64,000 nt of DNA from Bacteroidota bacterium (GTDB taxonomy: Bacteria > Bacteroidota > Bacteroidia > B-17B0 > Aurantibacillaceae), in contig JAJNBG010000007.1 in assembly GCA_021155905.1 (NCBI GenBank), positions 18,134 through 82,133 of the forward strand. The letters run 5' to 3'. Under the pieces are notes generated by a model that made no database searches, had not been told where the DNA came from, and was given only the letters and a program-made list of their open reading frames with translations. Positions within the stretch are counted from its first letter, which is position 1, and each line of letters opens with the position of its first letter. Below are positions 42,724 to 51,808 of the stretch, one piece after another. Both the position numbers and the translations under genes were made by a program.

Positions 42724-42936
42724 ATGTTCTTTTTGCTTGAACAAAAAGAACCAAAAATTCAAGGCGAAAGACCAACCAACATTTTTCGCGCGCAAGGCTG
42801 CCCAGGAAACGGAGTGAAAACCTGCACACATGCTGGCTCTTCGCTAAAAAAGTTCACTGAACTTTTTATAAACGCTCAGCCCCGCACTCTTTCGCCAAAA
42901 CCAGCCGCACTATTACCAACGTATGCAGTGACGTAA
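42724..42936. repeat. Intergenic repeat-like element with a GTTCTTTTTG hairpin
   Basis: This stretch begins with GTTCTTTTTGCTTGAACAAAAAGAAC (arms 42726-42735 and 42742-42751) and continues with CCAAAAATTCAAGGC and GCGCAAGGCTGCC. I know this kind of sequence as a recurrent intergenic element in Bacteroidota, though there is no second copy in this window. The frame across it reads as low-complexity nonsense, so no gene is called. The rest of 42650-42971 shows only the palindrome at 42684. Confidence 0.45.
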
Positions 42937-42971
42937 AAATTATAGATTAGAATCTTACTTATAATTGAAAA

Positions 42972-44612
42972 CTAAACCACTTCCGCCTTGGAAGTTCCGT
43001 TGTATTGGATGATCAGATGCTTGTTTTCATTTTTAATCGTTTGCTCATTGGCAAATAATTTAAAGTCGAAATCCAATGGCAATACCACATAACGGTATTT
43101 ATGGTGATTGAGTTTTAACTGATCAATCAGTTTATTTTTGGAAGTAAATTCCATTTCCTCCAGGAACAAATTCTTTGGCTTTACTTTAAAATGGAGGTAA
43201 TAATCAACGGCAATCAACTGTTGGAGTATGGCATCATTTGGAAAGGCTTGCTTTGAATAAGCCGTGATGATCTCAAATACATCCGTTAATGAGTATTTAT
43301 GAAAATCTTTTTGGGTTCCGAAAAAATGGCCAAGACCCAGTAAGAATTCAAAAATACTGTAATGATGGGTCACATACTTTAAGGTATTAACCGCCTTTTT
43401 ACCGTTCCAGTATATTTCCAATGCATGCTCCAGTTCCACGATCTGGCGCAATTGATCTTTGGACAAATAATTACTCTCTATAATCTGGTATGGAGGCATT
43501 GGGTCAAATTTGAAACCATGCTCGGCGTGTTTTTTCCTCACAGGAGTGCCTTTCAGGAATTTTAAGAATCCCAGCTGCATTTCGGGAGCAAACAATTTAA
43601 ACACCTCCTCGATACTGAATCTAATATCTTCCCAGTGATCCAGTGCCATCCCAACAATCAGGTCAAGGTGCATTTCCACTTTATAATCCAATTGTTTGAT
43701 AATACTGGTAGTTTTCTCGAAACTTTGCTTTCGGCTCACTAACAAGTTTGCCTTTTGGTTAACAGTTTGAATCCCGATCTCAAAACGAAATAAATTATCC
43801 GGCACATGATCATGAATGAACTGGATGATATCCGGGTGAAGAATATCTGCTGTAATTTCAAACTGAAAGACATTTTCCGGACGATAGTTTTCCAATATGA
43901 ATTTAAAAATATCCAGCGTGAAGTCCTTCTTGATATTAAAGGTTCTGTCCAGGAACTTGATCACCTTACCATGTTGCATCATATACAACAAAGTAGCTTT
44001 GATGGAGTCGTTCGGCAGGTATCGCACTTTATTATCCAGACTCGCTAGACAAAACTCGCATTTATAAGGACAACCCCTGGAAGTTTCAATGTACAATACT
44101 TTATTGGCAAGCACAGCGGGATTATCAAAACGATAAGGCATACTGTTCTGAAAATTTTTCAGATCAAACATGGGAGCCATTTTGTTTTGCTTCACTTCTA
44201 CACCATCTTTCCAAACCAGACTGGAAACCTGCTCAACCTTTGGAAATGAGGAAAGGAATTCATTGAATGCCGTTTCACCTTCGCCCACAATAATATAATC
44301 CACATGGTTCAGCGAGATCACATCTTCAAATTCATAACTTACTTCCGGGCCTCCCAACAGGATTTTCGTTTGTGGATTAAGTACCTTAATTTTTTCGGCA
44401 ACAGCTAATGTTTGCGTAATGTTCCAGATATAACAGCTAAACGCCACTACTTCAAAAGTAGCGCAATGTCTGGCAACCTCATCCTTATCTTCTTTGATGT
44501 TAAATTCTTTCCACTCGAGACCTTCATGGTCCTCGTTCAATTCATACAACAAACGGATCGCGAGATTCGTGTGAATGTATTTGGCATTAAGAGTGGTAAG
44601 TAGCAATTTCAT
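42972..44612 (-). CDS. B12-binding-domain radical SAM protein (DUF4080 type)
   Basis: 546 residues from the ATG at 44612. The N-terminal cobalamin-binding-like domain (about 1-150) runs from MKLLLTTLNAKYIHTN to VDYIIVGEGETAFNEFL. The radical SAM core has CPYKCEFC (CxxxCxxC) near residue 181, and LEIGIQTVNQKANLLVSRKQ, LDLIVGMALDHWEDIR. The DUF4080 C-terminus follows (about 385-546). Such proteins may methylate or rearrange unactivated carbons, but the substrate is unknown. It stands alone and is upstream of nothing obvious. Confidence 0.85.
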   Translation of the reverse strand: MKLLLTTLNAKYIHTNLAIRLLYELNEDHEGLEWKEFNIKEDKDEVARHCATFEVVAFSCYIWNITQTLAVAEKIKVLNPQTKILLGGPEVSYEFEDVISLNHVDYIIVGEGETAFNEFLSSFPKVEQVSSLVWKDGVEVKQNKMAPMFDLKNFQNSMPYRFDNPAVLANKVLYIETSRGCPYKCEFCLASLDNKVRYLPNDSIKATLLYMMQHGKVIKFLDRTFNIKKDFTLDIFKFILENYRPENVFQFEITADILHPDIIQFIHDHVPDNLFRFEIGIQTVNQKANLLVSRKQSFEKTTSIIKQLDYKVEMHLDLIVGMALDHWEDIRFSIEEVFKLFAPEMQLGFLKFLKGTPVRKKHAEHGFKFDPMPPYQIIESNYLSKDQLRQIVELEHALEIYWNGKKAVNTLKYVTHHYSIFEFLLGLGHFFGTQKDFHKYSLTDVFEIITAYSKQAFPNDAILQQLIAVDYYLHFKVKPKNLFLEEMEFTSKNKLIDQLKLNHHKYRYVVLPLDFDFKLFANEQTIKNENKHLIIQYNGTSKAEVV

Positions 44613-44654
44613 GGGCTTCAAAGATACAAAAAATGCAGCAAATTCGGCTAAAAT

Positions 44655-44686
44655 AAAAGAACCTCTGCTTTTAAAGGCAGAGGTTC
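44655..44686 (-). terminator. Hairpin terminator downstream of the minus-strand remnant
   Basis: GAACCTCTGC pairs with GCAGAGGTTC around an eight-base loop. A T-run (TTCTTTTATTTT) follows only in the minus direction, so it ended a minus-strand transcript such as that of the remnant at 44714-44842 or the ferritin-like gene at 44874. Confidence 0.7.
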
Positions 44687-44713
44687 ATTCCAATTTTCAT
44701 CAATTAATAAAAC

Positions 44714-44842
44714 CTATTTAAAAACGTATGAAATATCAGAATATGGCTGTTGGGGCAAATTATTGGTGTTTAGCGCACTTAGCTTTAGTTCTGAATTCTT
44801 GTACGTAAAAAAGAGAAGAAGGTTCGCTTTTACTTCAAAGAC
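44714..44842 (-). pseudogene. Possible 3' remnant of an exported beta-barrel or adhesin gene
   Basis: 42 codons open between two stops, reading VKANLLLFFTYKNSELKLSA then NTNNLPQQPYSDISYVFK and stop. This is strongly strand-like and ends as many outer-membrane or surface proteins do. A terminator follows at 44655-44686. No start codon. The TAA just before (44845-44843) suggests a frameshift or truncation. Chance is possible. Confidence 0.3.
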
Positions 44843-44873
44843 TTACGACTCCTGGTTTCAGTGACGCCCGATT

Positions 44874-45437
44874 TTATTTTTGCTTGCAGTACACATCCGA
44901 TTGTTCTACCGGATACTTTGTATCGAGGTCTATGTTATTAAAGCTACCTTTTCCCCAGAAAAATAATTTCTCAAAAAATGGCAGTAATTTATTGTCTTTA
45001 ATCTGCTCCAGGAAATACACTTCATGTTCTTTTTCCTTAATTCCCATTTCGTATAAAACAGAATCATGCTCCTTAATACCTAATGAATTAAAGAACTGTT
45101 TCATTCGAAAATACTCACACACGTTACCGCTTTCCAGCCTTCCGGCGAAGTAAAAAGGCATGAACCAACCGATCACATGACAACTGAAAGAAATCATCTT
45201 ACCGATCACATGAAACTTAAATTCATAAAATCTGGAGATAGAAATATCATAATGCTTCATGATTTCCAATACTTCGGTGCGATGATTCCATTCATCCATT
45301 TCAATCTGACGAATAGCTTTTTTTTCATCAGGGTTTTTGACTGCCGCTGCATGGCCCTGGTAAGCAAAAGCCGCCGCTTTTTCTGCAGAATAGGCTTTCT
45401 TCAGTAAATCAACTAATTCAGGATGTTGTAGTTTCAT
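44874..45437 (-). CDS. Ferritin-like di-iron protein (COQ7/demethoxyubiquinone-hydroxylase-like)
   Basis: 187 residues in a four-helix bundle. Helix 1 has SAEKAAAFAYQGHAAA. Helix 2 has RQIEMDEWNHRTEV (the ExxH motif). Later helices contain VCEYFRMKQF and GIKEKEHEVYFLEQIK, giving the second pair of Glu and His ligands. The pattern Glu...ExxH...Glu...ExxH is that of the rubrerythrin/COQ7 di-iron family. A hydroxylase role is possible, but since ubiquinone is not expected in Bacteroidota another oxygenation or detoxification is more likely. It starts five bases after the methyltransferase gene, so the two form an operon. Confidence 0.75.
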   Translation of the reverse strand: MKLQHPELVDLLKKAYSAEKAAAFAYQGHAAAVKNPDEKKAIRQIEMDEWNHRTEVLEIMKHYDISISRFYEFKFHVIGKMISFSCHVIGWFMPFYFAGRLESGNVCEYFRMKQFFNSLGIKEHDSVLYEMGIKEKEHEVYFLEQIKDNKLLPFFEKLFFWGKGSFNNIDLDTKYPVEQSDVYCKQK

Positions 45438-45442
45438 GCGCC

Positions 45443-46036
45443 TTACTTTTTGATATAAAATTTCAGAAGTTTGGTTTCGTTAGCATCGATAAACCGGAAT
45501 GAAGAAGGGATTTTATTTTTGAAGGTATAATACGTCACCAGCCTGGTCCCGGTTCTACATTCATTCAATTTTGTCATTAAATTTTCATGGTATTTTTTAT
45601 ATACCGCAAGAGAAACTTTGGAAGTCTCATCCAGCACACAGGTTTCATCAAAATGTTCGTGAAACGAATTGAAAAAATAAATACCATTGAATTGCTCAAA
45701 ATCCAAATTCGTAAAATCATCATTGATAAAATGAGCGTTTTTTAACTGATGCGTCTTTTTGATCCTGTTCGAAACATTGGTCAGTATTTTACGTTTTTCA
45801 ACGCCATAAAATTGAGCACCTGTAATACAGGAACCAATACTGCAAAATTTACCAACTCCCGAGCCAATATCTAAAATTCTGTCCGCAGGGCTGTCGACCA
45901 ATAAGCGGGAAGCTTTAACAGCGATACGAACCGGAGTGAAATGCCGTGCTGAATGGTCCTGGTATTTTTTGGGATAAATGGTATCGAAGGCAGCATCGCT
46001 GGGATATTTTTTTTGTTTGAGCTGCTCAAAAATCAT
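45443..46036 (-). CDS. Class I SAM-dependent methyltransferase-like protein
   Basis: 197 residues. Motif I RILDIGSGVGKFCSIGSC and a post-I acidic loop (FYGVEKRKIL) show the SAM-binding fold. The conserved acidic end of the next strand lies at NDDFTNLDFEQFNGIYFFNSF. The N-terminus carries a START-like RHFTPVRIAVKASRLL. The nearest relatives are small unassigned methyltransferases with histone-lysine-methyltransferase (DOT1)-like topology. The substrate is unknown. Five bases upstream of the ferritin-like gene. Confidence 0.72.
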   Translation of the reverse strand: MIFEQLKQKKYPSDAAFDTIYPKKYQDHSARHFTPVRIAVKASRLLVDSPADRILDIGSGVGKFCSIGSCITGAQFYGVEKRKILTNVSNRIKKTHQLKNAHFINDDFTNLDFEQFNGIYFFNSFHEHFDETCVLDETSKVSLAVYKKYHENLMTKLNECRTGTRLVTYYTFKNKIPSSFRFIDANETKLLKFYIKK

Positions 46037-46160
46037 AATGTAAAGTTAATTCTTAAATATCAGAATACGAATTAAATCCACAAATGATATGCGCCCTTCA
46101 TTCACCGGTTCCAACACAAGTATTTACGGGATTCCCGGGTATAATTCGTATCTTTATTTC

Positions 46161-46550
46161 ATGACAAACCGCTCAGAACAATTAAAAAGTATACGCCCCA
46201 TCATTGATATCGACAATTCAAAGTCTACCGACCTGGAGCTATTTCAAAGTCAAAGTCTGAGGCCGATCCTGAAATTACAGAATGAACTTATTCTATCCCT
46301 CATGAATCACCACCTGGCGGAACATAAAGTAGTTGTTAAAAATTTAACCGACCACAAAAAAACAGAACGCATTCATGACCTGGTGAAAAACAATTTGCCA
46401 TTAAAACAGTTATTGTTAGGGATTGTGATTGCTCATTTTACGAACGAGGAACTAGCGTTTTACTATGCCAATAAAAAAGAAGTGGTGAAACGAATCATCA
46501 CCATGGTTTTGGAGCGCATCTGCTCGCAGATTTCTGAATTAACCTTTTAA
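46161..46550 (+). CDS. Conserved small helical protein
   Basis: 129 residues from the ATG at 46161; a box TATCTTTA (46149-46156) lies just upstream, so the frame from 46089 is rejected. Seen: a polar N-terminus (SIRPIIDIDNSKSTDLELFQ), then LRPILKLQNELILSLMNHHL and VIAHFTNEELAFYYANKKEV. I know similar Bacteroidota proteins that databases label glyoxalase, but no VOC motif is visible, so I do not use that name. Its stop overlaps the end of the opposite T9SS gene by four bases. Confidence 0.65.
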   Translation: MTNRSEQLKSIRPIIDIDNSKSTDLELFQSQSLRPILKLQNELILSLMNHHLAEHKVVVKNLTDHKKTERIHDLVKNNLPLKQLLLGIVIAHFTNEELAFYYANKKEVVKRIITMVLERICSQISELTF

Positions 46551-49339
46551 TGTCCGTTAACAACGAATGGTTTCGATGACCTTGCATTATTAGTAATAAT
46601 AGTGATGTAATAATATCCATTGTCAAGATTGATATCAATATTGCATGTCCTGCAGTCTAGCTCTTTAACTAAGACAAGTTTTCCAGTCGAACTATAAATT
46701 TCAATTTTTGTTATTTCCTGATCAGAAGAAATGCTTAAACCTTTACCATTATTAGGGTTTGGGGATACTTTAAAAATTACAGAAGAATTATGTTTAAGCC
46801 CAACCGTGTTGTAATAATAGGGAGTAGATAATACAGATTCGCAACCCAAAGAATCAGTGATACTATTTGTATAGTAGCCAACGCCGGTTAAAGGGATGTA
46901 CCGGGTAGTATCCTGCAGCAATGCACCATTTAAATACCATTGGTAATAATATCCTTGCTGGTCACTAAACAACGAATCCTGACCAGCCGTTACAAAGATG
47001 AGCGGCTGAGGAAGTTGCGGATTGATAATAACGTGCACACTGTCAGAAGCGGCACTTGTACAACCGTTATCACTTACAGTCGCATAATAGTAACCGCTTT
47101 GATTTACTGTAATAGAACCCGCGGTCGAAGAATTATTCCAGTTTACAACCTGATGAACGCTCGTTGGCTGCAAATTTAAAATTTCTCCAAAACATAAAGT
47201 AGTATCCGTTTTATAATTTAGACCAGGCTTTGAAGGTGTAGGTGCTATAGTTATATAAACAGGGGATTTCCTGCTTTCACAGTTGTATAAACTGTCAGCA
47301 ATGGCATAAAACAAGGTGTCAGATTGAGATAAAAGATTTGATGTGAAATTATTTCCCCTGAACGCAAAATTATTTCCGTCCTTATCATAATACCAATTGT
47401 ACGGATATTGATTTGCCGGAGGAATATTAAGATTTACAATTCCTGAATCGCAAAACGAAAAATTATAACCGGCAGGTTCCGGATATCGATCGTACAACTT
47501 GATTAAATTTCCCGCTGCCGTTGCCCAAACGGTGTCTTCATCAATTGCTCTAACATATCCCAGTGTATTATACAAATAACAATAATCCCATGTCTTCCAG
47601 GTAAGGCCGCCATTAATTGTCTTTTCTACTGTTGAAGTGTAACTGGGCCCGTAAGTGTTTAAATATCCTACTTTTGAATTTACAAACTGAATGTCGGTAA
47701 CATAGTTTGAATAGGAAGCCTGCTGAGTCCAGTTAGTTCCTCCGTTCACAGTCATGTAAACCTTACCGGTAGTTGTAGCGACAAAACCTTTTAGTTTATT
47801 TAAAAAATATATATTCATTAGATGGCCGGTTATACCGGAAGGCTTCAACACCCATGAAACGCCACCATTAGTGGAAACAGATACTTTACCATTGTTACCG
47901 CAGGCATAAACTGTATCCCTGTTTAAAACGTAAAGATCTCTTACTGCATTAGTATCTCCACTTAATACTTTTGTCCAGTTAGTGCCTGCGTCGTTCGTAT
48001 AATAAACCCAATTGTAAAACGACAAGTAACCTTTATCTTTTGTCGGAAACAGAATATTTGACAGTGTCGTAGGCAACTGCGACGTACCGTACGCGGGGAC
48101 ATTTTGCCAGGTGACTCCACCGTTGAATGTTCTTCTGAAAAAATAAACTGATGACGCTTGCCCGTATGCGTAGCCTGTATCCTTGTGTGGCCAGGCAATC
48201 TGTGAAATAACAGATGTTGTATTAGTCGAAACCGTTACATTTGAAAAAGATGAACCGCTATTTGCAGTTGAATATATTTTACCACTGGAAGATCCAAAAT
48301 AAAATTTATTAAAATTAGATTTTGTTAAACAGGGGCCTGCTGGCAAAAGCGTGACTTTTCTGTTTACCCATGTTACGCCCTGATCATCAGAACTGACGAT
48401 ATCACCGTACTTTGATACGGCTAACCATCTCCCATTGGTGTTAACGGCCATACTTCTCAAATCAAAATCCTGGTTATTCAGATAAAACAAATTGCCTGTC
48501 CATGTTGTACCCCGGTCGTAAGTCTTCATCACATAACCGTAACCTATGCCTCCTGACGTTGAAATGTAACCGGTATCCTTATTAATAAAATCGATATCAC
48601 GAATTACTTTATTAATGTCCATTTGCATCGTCCAGGTTGCACCACCGTTTATTGTTCTGTAAAGCTCGCCACCCAAAGAACCAACATAACCGGTATCCTT
48701 ATTTACAAAGTTAACCGCATCAAAGTTTACACTTGCATTGTAATATACCTGAACCCAAGTGTTACCTGCATTCTGGGTTTTATAAATATAAGCGCCATTT
48801 ACAGCAAAGCCGGTATCCTTATTTACAAAATGAAGATCAACCACACCACCTGTTCCACAACTTTTTACCTGCCAGTTAAGTCCGCCGTTCGTCGTCTTTG
48901 CAACTCTACTCGATTGGCCAACATATCCAGTGTTACTATTTTTACTGAACCACAGGCTGAAGGACATATTATAAGATAATGTACCATAATATTGTGTCAT
49001 CCAGTTTTCACCACCATCAACTGTTTTCAACATAACGCCATAGCTACTGGCATCACCTGCGATATAACCTGTGTCCCTGGATGTGAACCAAACAGAATTG
49101 AAACCATAAAAACTTAATTTAGGCTGTAGTTTCCATGTTACTCCGGCATCAGTACTTTTAAGAATGGTACTGTTAGCGCCAACCGCCCAAACAGTATCGT
49201 TTGTTGCAAAACAAATACTGTTCAACTGATTACCCGGCGTGGAAGAAGTATATAATTGTTCGGTACCACATGGCCGAACGAGTTGAGCATTCGCACTAAA
49301 AAAAGCTAGAGCTATAAAAAAGGATAAAATTCTATTCAT
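46547..49339 (-). CDS. T9SS-sorted YCF48-type beta-propeller protein
   Basis: 930 residues. A signal peptide ends at ANAQ (residue 18). Most of the protein (about 30-640) is tandem YCF48/photosystem-II-stability-like BNR repeats, about twelve of them, each with an (S/T)xDxGxxW-type turn (KSTDAGVTWKLQP, KTVDGGENWMTQ, RTINGGATWTMQ) and a DTGY(V/A)-type strand (NKDTGYVGS, NKDTGYIST). An Ig-like/PKD part follows (about 650-830), then a T9SS type A sorting domain (VSPNPNNGKGLSISSD to SSKPFVVNGH). It is secreted to the surface; the ligand is unknown. One transcript, no operon partners. Confidence 0.82.
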   Translation of the reverse strand: MNRILSFFIALAFFSANAQLVRPCGTEQLYTSSTPGNQLNSICFATNDTVWAVGANSTILKSTDAGVTWKLQPKLSFYGFNSVWFTSRDTGYIAGDASSYGVMLKTVDGGENWMTQYYGTLSYNMSFSLWFSKNSNTGYVGQSSRVAKTTNGGLNWQVKSCGTGGVVDLHFVNKDTGFAVNGAYIYKTQNAGNTWVQVYYNASVNFDAVNFVNKDTGYVGSLGGELYRTINGGATWTMQMDINKVIRDIDFINKDTGYISTSGGIGYGYVMKTYDRGTTWTGNLFYLNNQDFDLRSMAVNTNGRWLAVSKYGDIVSSDDQGVTWVNRKVTLLPAGPCLTKSNFNKFYFGSSSGKIYSTANSGSSFSNVTVSTNTTSVISQIAWPHKDTGYAYGQASSVYFFRRTFNGGVTWQNVPAYGTSQLPTTLSNILFPTKDKGYLSFYNWVYYTNDAGTNWTKVLSGDTNAVRDLYVLNRDTVYACGNNGKVSVSTNGGVSWVLKPSGITGHLMNIYFLNKLKGFVATTTGKVYMTVNGGTNWTQQASYSNYVTDIQFVNSKVGYLNTYGPSYTSTVEKTINGGLTWKTWDYCYLYNTLGYVRAIDEDTVWATAAGNLIKLYDRYPEPAGYNFSFCDSGIVNLNIPPANQYPYNWYYDKDGNNFAFRGNNFTSNLLSQSDTLFYAIADSLYNCESRKSPVYITIAPTPSKPGLNYKTDTTLCFGEILNLQPTSVHQVVNWNNSSTAGSITVNQSGYYYATVSDNGCTSAASDSVHVIINPQLPQPLIFVTAGQDSLFSDQQGYYYQWYLNGALLQDTTRYIPLTGVGYYTNSITDSLGCESVLSTPYYYNTVGLKHNSSVIFKVSPNPNNGKGLSISSDQEITKIEIYSSTGKLVLVKELDCRTCNIDINLDNGYYYITIITNNARSSKPFVVNGH

Positions 49340-49465
49340 TTGATTTTGATTTGCCTAACGAATTTACAAAAAAACAGCGTTGAACTTTTGGAAAGACATT
49401 AATTTTTCAGGAAAACAGCCTTATTTAACACTATAGCTCTGATTAGCTTTAAACCATAAAAGAAT

Positions 49466-49473
49466 TAACTTTG
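49466..49473 (+). promoter_or_regulatory. -7 box of the PhnA-domain gene
   Basis: TAACTTTG, an exact TAnnTTTG match, 23 bases before the ATG at 49497. Confidence 0.5.
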
Positions 49474-49496
49474 GCGATAAATCAAACTAAAAAGAC

Positions 49497-49706
49497 ATGG
49501 AAGTTAAAGACAGCAACGGATCACTATTAAGCGATGGAGATACGGTAACATTAATTAAAGATTTGAAAGTAAAAGGTTCTTCTCTAGTTTTAAAAAGAGG
49601 TACAACCGTTAAAAAAATAAGATTAACCGACGATGCGGATGAAGTGGATTGCAAGATCAATGGAAGCAGTATTGTATTAAGAACAGAATTCCTCAAAAAA
49701 ATATAA
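49497..49706 (+). CDS. PhnA/YjdM C-terminal domain protein
   Basis: 69 residues made up only of the PhnA (YjdM) C-terminal SH3-like domain: [52 protein letters not shown]. The N-terminal zinc-ribbon of full-length YjdM (about 110 residues) is missing, as in many Bacteroidota copies. The old name alkylphosphonate utilisation protein is historical; no role in phosphonate cleavage is supported. It has its own promoter box and a perfect hairpin terminator (49727-49757). Confidence 0.85.
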   Translation: MEVKDSNGSLLSDGDTVTLIKDLKVKGSSLVLKRGTTVKKIRLTDDADEVDCKINGSSIVLRTEFLKKI

Positions 49707-49726
49707 ACTGATATTTCAATTCATGT

Positions 49727-49757
49727 AAACCGAAAGAATATTCTTTCGGTTTTTTTA
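49727..49757 (+). terminator. Perfect palindromic terminator
   Basis: AAACCGAAAGAAT pairs with ATTCTTTCGGTTT and is followed by T-run. Confidence 0.88.
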
Positions 49758-49800
49758 TGCATTTGAGTAACTAATGTTTTTAGCATTCGTATAAAAAAGC

Positions 49801-50508
49801 ATGGAAACTTTATCTGAAAACTGGATGACAGAACGACTTATTGATTTTGAGTATAAAAAATATGTTCTGTTGGATTATCTTCAAAAAGTAAAGGCGCATT
49901 TCAATGAACAAAAATTGTATCCGGATTTCGCCGAGCTGATTGCTCACTACAAAAATCTGATCGCATTAAAAAACAATACCACCTCTCTTGAAAATGGATT
50001 TAAGAAAACGGTAAAGGGTATTGACTATGAAAAATTAAAACTGGTGTATGAAAATACAATCAATGACGAAACTTTAAACGAGCTCAAAAAAATTATTGAA
50101 TTCAGCGAACCTTTATTTATTGATGAATTACAAAGAGGCAAAACTATCTTTGATTTTGCAGAGAAGCATATCCTCACCAATCACATTGGAATATTACCGA
50201 TCTATAAAAAAGAAGGTTACTTTATTTTGTATCCCTATCAATCCAGGCAGGTATTTGCCTATTACTATACGTTCTCTAAAATCAATTTATTGCAGCAAGA
50301 AGTATACGGACTAAACTGCTCCTATTTTTCAAGTTATATTTTATCGCTTTCAAATACCGTGGATAAACTGAAACTGGAATTCATTGAGGCAAACCCACAT
50401 TTACCAAACCCTGCTGTCTATTTATTCAAAGCCAATGCGAATTTACCAAACGACGAAACTTTTTTGCCGATTGCTAAACGCTTATTGTATAAGAACCTGA
50501 TCAATTAG
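49801..50508 (+). CDS. Uncharacterised 235-residue cytoplasmic protein
   Basis: No signal peptide. The first half is helical (RLIDFEYKKYVLLDYLQKVK, the linker ALKNNTTSLENGFKKTVKGI). The second half has beta segments (IGILPIYKKEGYFILYPYQS, QVFAYYYTFSKINLL) and a helical end. I recognise no domain. The last 27 bases overlap the end of the convergent LRR-kinase gene. Composition and codon use look like the neighbours. Likely a Bacteroidota-specific protein. Confidence 0.7.
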   Translation: METLSENWMTERLIDFEYKKYVLLDYLQKVKAHFNEQKLYPDFAELIAHYKNLIALKNNTTSLENGFKKTVKGIDYEKLKLVYENTINDETLNELKKIIEFSEPLFIDELQRGKTIFDFAEKHILTNHIGILPIYKKEGYFILYPYQSRQVFAYYYTFSKINLLQQEVYGLNCSYFSSYILSLSNTVDKLKLEFIEANPHLPNPAVYLFKANANLPNDETFLPIAKRLLYKNLIN

Positions 50509-51804
50509 GGATTTTATCCTGGAATGAATTTCAGAAAAAGTGGGGCGTTCTTCCGGAACGATTAAAAAACATTCATTACGCCATGTCATAAAAGTTTCTG
50601 CTACCGGGTGATCTTTCAGCTCAGGCTGCATGTTTTCAAGAATGTCATCGAGTAAACAGCCATAGGCTCTGACATCCAGTTTTTCATGGAGTACGCCGAC
50701 GGGTAATGAAACATCATACATTGTAGCGGCACCAAAATCACCCAATAACACATTTGATTGATCATCGATCATTAAATTATGTGCGTAAAAATCACCGTGC
50801 ATAATTCCCTTACTGTGTAATTGCTCTAATACCGAAGCAGTCTGAAAAGCGATCCGGGTAAGATCCTTTAAAGAAAAAAAAGTATCGGGCTCAAAAGTGT
50901 CCCTTGTACAAGTGATAAAACTGGGAGGCTTACCAAGGTTTCTGAAAGAAGAAGGAACCAGATCAAACACCAATCCTTCTTTTTGATGTGGATGATGACT
51001 GATTTTCCCCAACAGAGTTACAAGCGACCGGTGATTATCAGCAGCCGCACAGGTGTTCATTTCACTCAAAGGAAGGCCATCGCTGGTGACTTCTCCTTTA
51101 AAAACTTTAACCGCCACTTCCTTTCCGAAAAAAGGAATCCAGACCGCTTTTGAAATAACGCCCGAGGCGCCTTCTCCCAACTGTTCTTTTACCTCCAGTT
51201 CACTCCATGGGATATCGGGCAGAAGGACATTACTTTGCTGAGCAACACTGCAAGGATTATCCGAATAAGCAAGCCATGATAATTTCGGCAACCTCATTAA
51301 CCATTCAGGTAATTTTTGAATTTGGTTCGCTGAAATCCTCAATAGCTCAAGATTAAGGCATGCAGCCATTTCATCAGGCAATACTTTAATGCGATTCCCG
51401 GCCAGGGCCACTTTTTGCAAACGGAAACAATTTCCAATGGATGCGGGCAATCGTTCAATTTTATTATTGGTTAAAATGAGCCAGCGAATATGGTTTGATA
51501 ATGCTTTTTCAGACACTGTTACAATCTGATTGGACTTAAAACCTACCATTTCTAATAACGGGCAGTCCGCCAACACTTCCGGGTATTCCGTAAACAAGTT
51601 GTCTGAAAAAAATGCAATTTTCAGTTTTGAAAACCTGCCGAAATCATCCGGTAAATTTGTGAGGTGATTATTAGAAAGATCAAGCAATTCAAGAGTGTCA
51701 ACCAGCTGAAATAATTCAGAAGGAAATTCTGTTAAGCCACAGGATAATCTGATGGAAGTACTCCCGGCTAAAGCCCCGGACCGTAATTGCTCCAGTGTTT
51801 GCAT
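50482..51804 (-). CDS. Leucine-rich-repeat protein kinase (Hanks type)
   Basis: 440 residues. Residues about 1-190 are six or seven LRRs (LELLDLSNNHLTNLPDDFGR, LRWLILTNNKIERLPASIGN-type units, LELLRISANQIQKLPEWLMR). A Ser/Thr-kinase-like domain follows (about 200-440): glycine loop GEGASGVISKAVW, VAVKVF lysine, HGDFYAHN in place of HRDLKPxN, and DFG (LLGDFGAAT). The catalytic Asp, Asn and DFG are kept but Arg of HRD is replaced by Gly, as in RIO/AarF-like or atypical kinases. It is the second gene of a pair with pepD (four-base gap). LRR-kinase fusions of this order occur in various bacteria. The substrate is unknown. Confidence 0.85.
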   Translation of the reverse strand: MQTLEQLRSGALAGSTSIRLSCGLTEFPSELFQLVDTLELLDLSNNHLTNLPDDFGRFSKLKIAFFSDNLFTEYPEVLADCPLLEMVGFKSNQIVTVSEKALSNHIRWLILTNNKIERLPASIGNCFRLQKVALAGNRIKVLPDEMAACLNLELLRISANQIQKLPEWLMRLPKLSWLAYSDNPCSVAQQSNVLLPDIPWSELEVKEQLGEGASGVISKAVWIPFFGKEVAVKVFKGEVTSDGLPLSEMNTCAAADNHRSLVTLLGKISHHPHQKEGLVFDLVPSSFRNLGKPPSFITCTRDTFEPDTFFSLKDLTRIAFQTASVLEQLHSKGIMHGDFYAHNLMIDDQSNVLLGDFGAATMYDVSLPVGVLHEKLDVRAYGCLLDDILENMQPELKDHPVAETFMTWRNECFLIVPEERPTFSEIHSRIKSLIDQVLIQ

Positions 51805-51808
51805 CCTG

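Noticed and set aside
46161..46550. Glyoxalase
   Set aside because: Label known from databases for similar proteins, but the sequence is helical and has no VOC metal motif.
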